Shown: positions 13,200 to 14,372 of the stretch, piece by piece | Layout of the letters: the number at the start of each line of letters is the position of its first letter | Numbering within the stretch: the stretch's first letter is position 1 | Source of the DNA: JAADHY01 sp964428935 | GTDB lineage: Bacteria > Planctomycetota > Planctomycetia > Planctomycetales > Planctomycetaceae | Direction of reading: 5' to 3' | DNA: 14,372 nt | NCBI GenBank assembly: GCA_964428935.1 | Contig: CAYSAG010000117.1 | Span: 1 to 14,372, forward strand | Notes under the pieces: generated by a model | What the model was told of the DNA's origin: nothing | Seen by the model: the letters and a program-made list of their open reading frames with translations, nothing else | Database searches by the model: none | Program-made: the position numbers and the translations under genes

Positions 13200-14372
13200 C
13201 TACGGCTGAAACCGCTGCTCAACTCGCCGCCCAATGGCTAAGCCGAGCAGCTTGACAAAGCCCTCGCCCAGCTCGGCTCGCAGTCGAGCACCCTGGTCGG
13301 CGGGCTGGAACTCGACCCGCAGCGTGTCGTTCTCTTCTGTGAAAGCCTGCAGGACGACCGGCCCAGGTCCGCGTCCCGTGTTCAGTCGCTCGGCCCACGG
13401 CCGGGCGTTGACGACCAGACGGAACGGCGTCGCCGCGCCGGCCACTCGCACACGCCCTTCTTGCACCGCGTCAATGGCCGACTTCAGCACCGGCACGGCT
13501 TGCGGTCCCCCGACGGCGAACCAGACCGCTCCGTTGCCACCACCCACGTACACCGAGGGCTTTCCGCCGTAAAGCTGCTCGTCTCGCTTCCGCACCCGCT
13601 GTCCGCGAATGCGGTGGACGGTCACGCCTTTGTACGACAAAGCGTTCAACTGCATTTCGGCCAGTTTCGAGCGACTGTTGAGGTGCTGGAAGATTCGAGC
13701 GAACGAGCGGACGACGCGGTCTGAGTCGGCCACTTTCAACGCACCGACCAGCACCAGACCCTCGGGACTGGGCTGCCGCATTTGGAGAAAGCCGTCGACG
13801 TGTCCCTGGTCGACGGTGCGTCGCAGGACGTCGACCAGGTCGCGGACGGCCGTCTTCGTGGGTTCGTCGTTCAAGCCGGCTGTGGCTCGCCGCTCGAACA
13901 AATCCAGAAACGCCCGGAACGACGCCTGGCCTTGCTTCGACAACGACCAGGAGACGCTGACGGTGGCGGGAGCGTCGGACTGAAGAACCGCTTCGAACCG
14001 GCTCCGTCGACCGGCCACGTTCTGCAAGTAGTCGCTGAAGGAGCTGCTGGCCTTCACCGACAACTCGGCCTCGACCACCACCTTGTGCGACTGCGGAGAA
14101 ACGTCGAGGCCGAGTGTGAATTGCTGGCCGTCCTGAATGGCCATTTCGATGAGTTCAAGAAGCGACTCGACGTTGGTTTTTCGCAGATTGAATTGCTCCG
14201 GGCTTTCATTGCCTCGCGGCTTCAACTGGGCCTCCGCACCGGCTCGAATGCTTTGAGCCAACACGTTCCGCAGGGCGTCGGGCACGCTGGTCAAGTCGGC
14301 TCGAACCGCCACTTCGTAGCGAGAGGTCAACGAGGCCACCAGCTTCTCCGGGTCCGGCAGCTCCCGCTCCAG
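13200..14372 (-). CDS. Uncharacterised protein, C-terminal 390 codons (5' end outside window)
   Basis: The frame is open to the right edge, so the gene begins outside the window; an internal GTG at 14339 is not a convincing start because coding-like residues (LERELPDPEKL) precede it without a break. The visible part has no membrane segment and no motif I can assign. It begins with an acidic helix, then SRYEVAVRADLTSVPDALRN and a long helical stretch to about residue 80, then alternating strands with FTLGLDVSP, a second region resembling it (GFLQMRQPSPEGLVLVGALK), a Gly-rich block YVGGGNGAVWFAVGG and a C-terminal strand region LRVEFQPADQGARLRAELG. The layout recalls large exported or surface proteins of planctomycetes that have no assigned function; a signal peptide would lie beyond the edge. 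It is followed by a 337-bp gap and then the response regulator on the same strand. I assign no function. Confidence 0.75.
   Translation of the reverse strand: MERELPDPEKLVASLTSRYEVAVRADLTSVPDALRNVLAQSIRAGAEAQLKPRGNESPEQFNLRKTNVESLLELIEMAIQDGQQFTLGLDVSPQSHKVVVEAELSVKASSSFSDYLQNVAGRRSRFEAVLQSDAPATVSVSWSLSKQGQASFRAFLDLFERRATAGLNDEPTKTAVRDLVDVLRRTVDQGHVDGFLQMRQPSPEGLVLVGALKVADSDRVVRSFARIFQHLNSRSKLAEMQLNALSYKGVTVHRIRGQRVRKRDEQLYGGKPSVYVGGGNGAVWFAVGGPQAVPVLKSAIDAVQEGRVRVAGAATPFRLVVNARPWAERLNTGRGPGPVVLQAFTEENDTLRVEFQPADQGARLRAELGEGFVKLLGLAIGRRVEQRFQP

Overview
The window is a GC-rich bacterial chromosome segment, and the best reading is a planctomycete. Several things point that way: a squalene-hopene cyclase standing alone, a lipoprotein that joins an HExxH peptidase domain to a LecA-like C-terminal domain, a PL10-type pectate lyase with a signal peptide, and genes separated by long spacers (five gaps over 300 bp). 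I cannot name a genus. No rRNA, tRNA, CRISPR array, insertion sequence or prophage gene was seen.

Layout. The left edge holds the first 45 codons of smpB on the minus strand. Next come two plus-strand genes for exported proteins: a PL10-family pectate lyase-like protein (559-2043) and the zinc-peptidase-like lipoprotein (2430-4145). The lipoprotein gene converges on a minus-strand block running from right to left: bioB (10135-11274), shc (7369-9573), an acidic amino-acid/dicarboxylate:cation symporter (5575-7230) and a PLP-dependent class V aminotransferase of the isopenicillin N epimerase type (4262-5452). Gaps of 561, 138 and 122 bp inside this block argue against one tight operon. A short KdgF-like cupin gene (11785-12114, plus) is divergent from bioB. 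To its right lie a single-domain response regulator with an unusual tail (12299-12862, minus) and the C-terminal 390 or so codons of an uncharacterised protein that runs off the right edge (13200-14372, minus).

How the genes relate. The PL10 protein would cut polygalacturonate outside the cytoplasm, and a KdgF-type cupin would linearise the unsaturated uronate produced downstream. They could serve one catabolic route although they lie almost 10 kb apart. BioB and the cyclase are single-gene entries for biotin and hopanoid synthesis. The symporter and the aminotransferase are adjacent and co-directional, so they may handle a shared amino-acid substrate, but that is inference.

Nothing here is clearly a new multi-gene system. 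The most unusual items are the 140-residue non-membrane insert between the first two membrane helices of the symporter, the peptidase/lectin-like lipoprotein, a DXDD-adjacent insertion in the cyclase, an SmpB that departs from the family at the window edge, and a strong depletion of GAT/ATC that makes ATT the main isoleucine codon in an otherwise GC-rich coding style.
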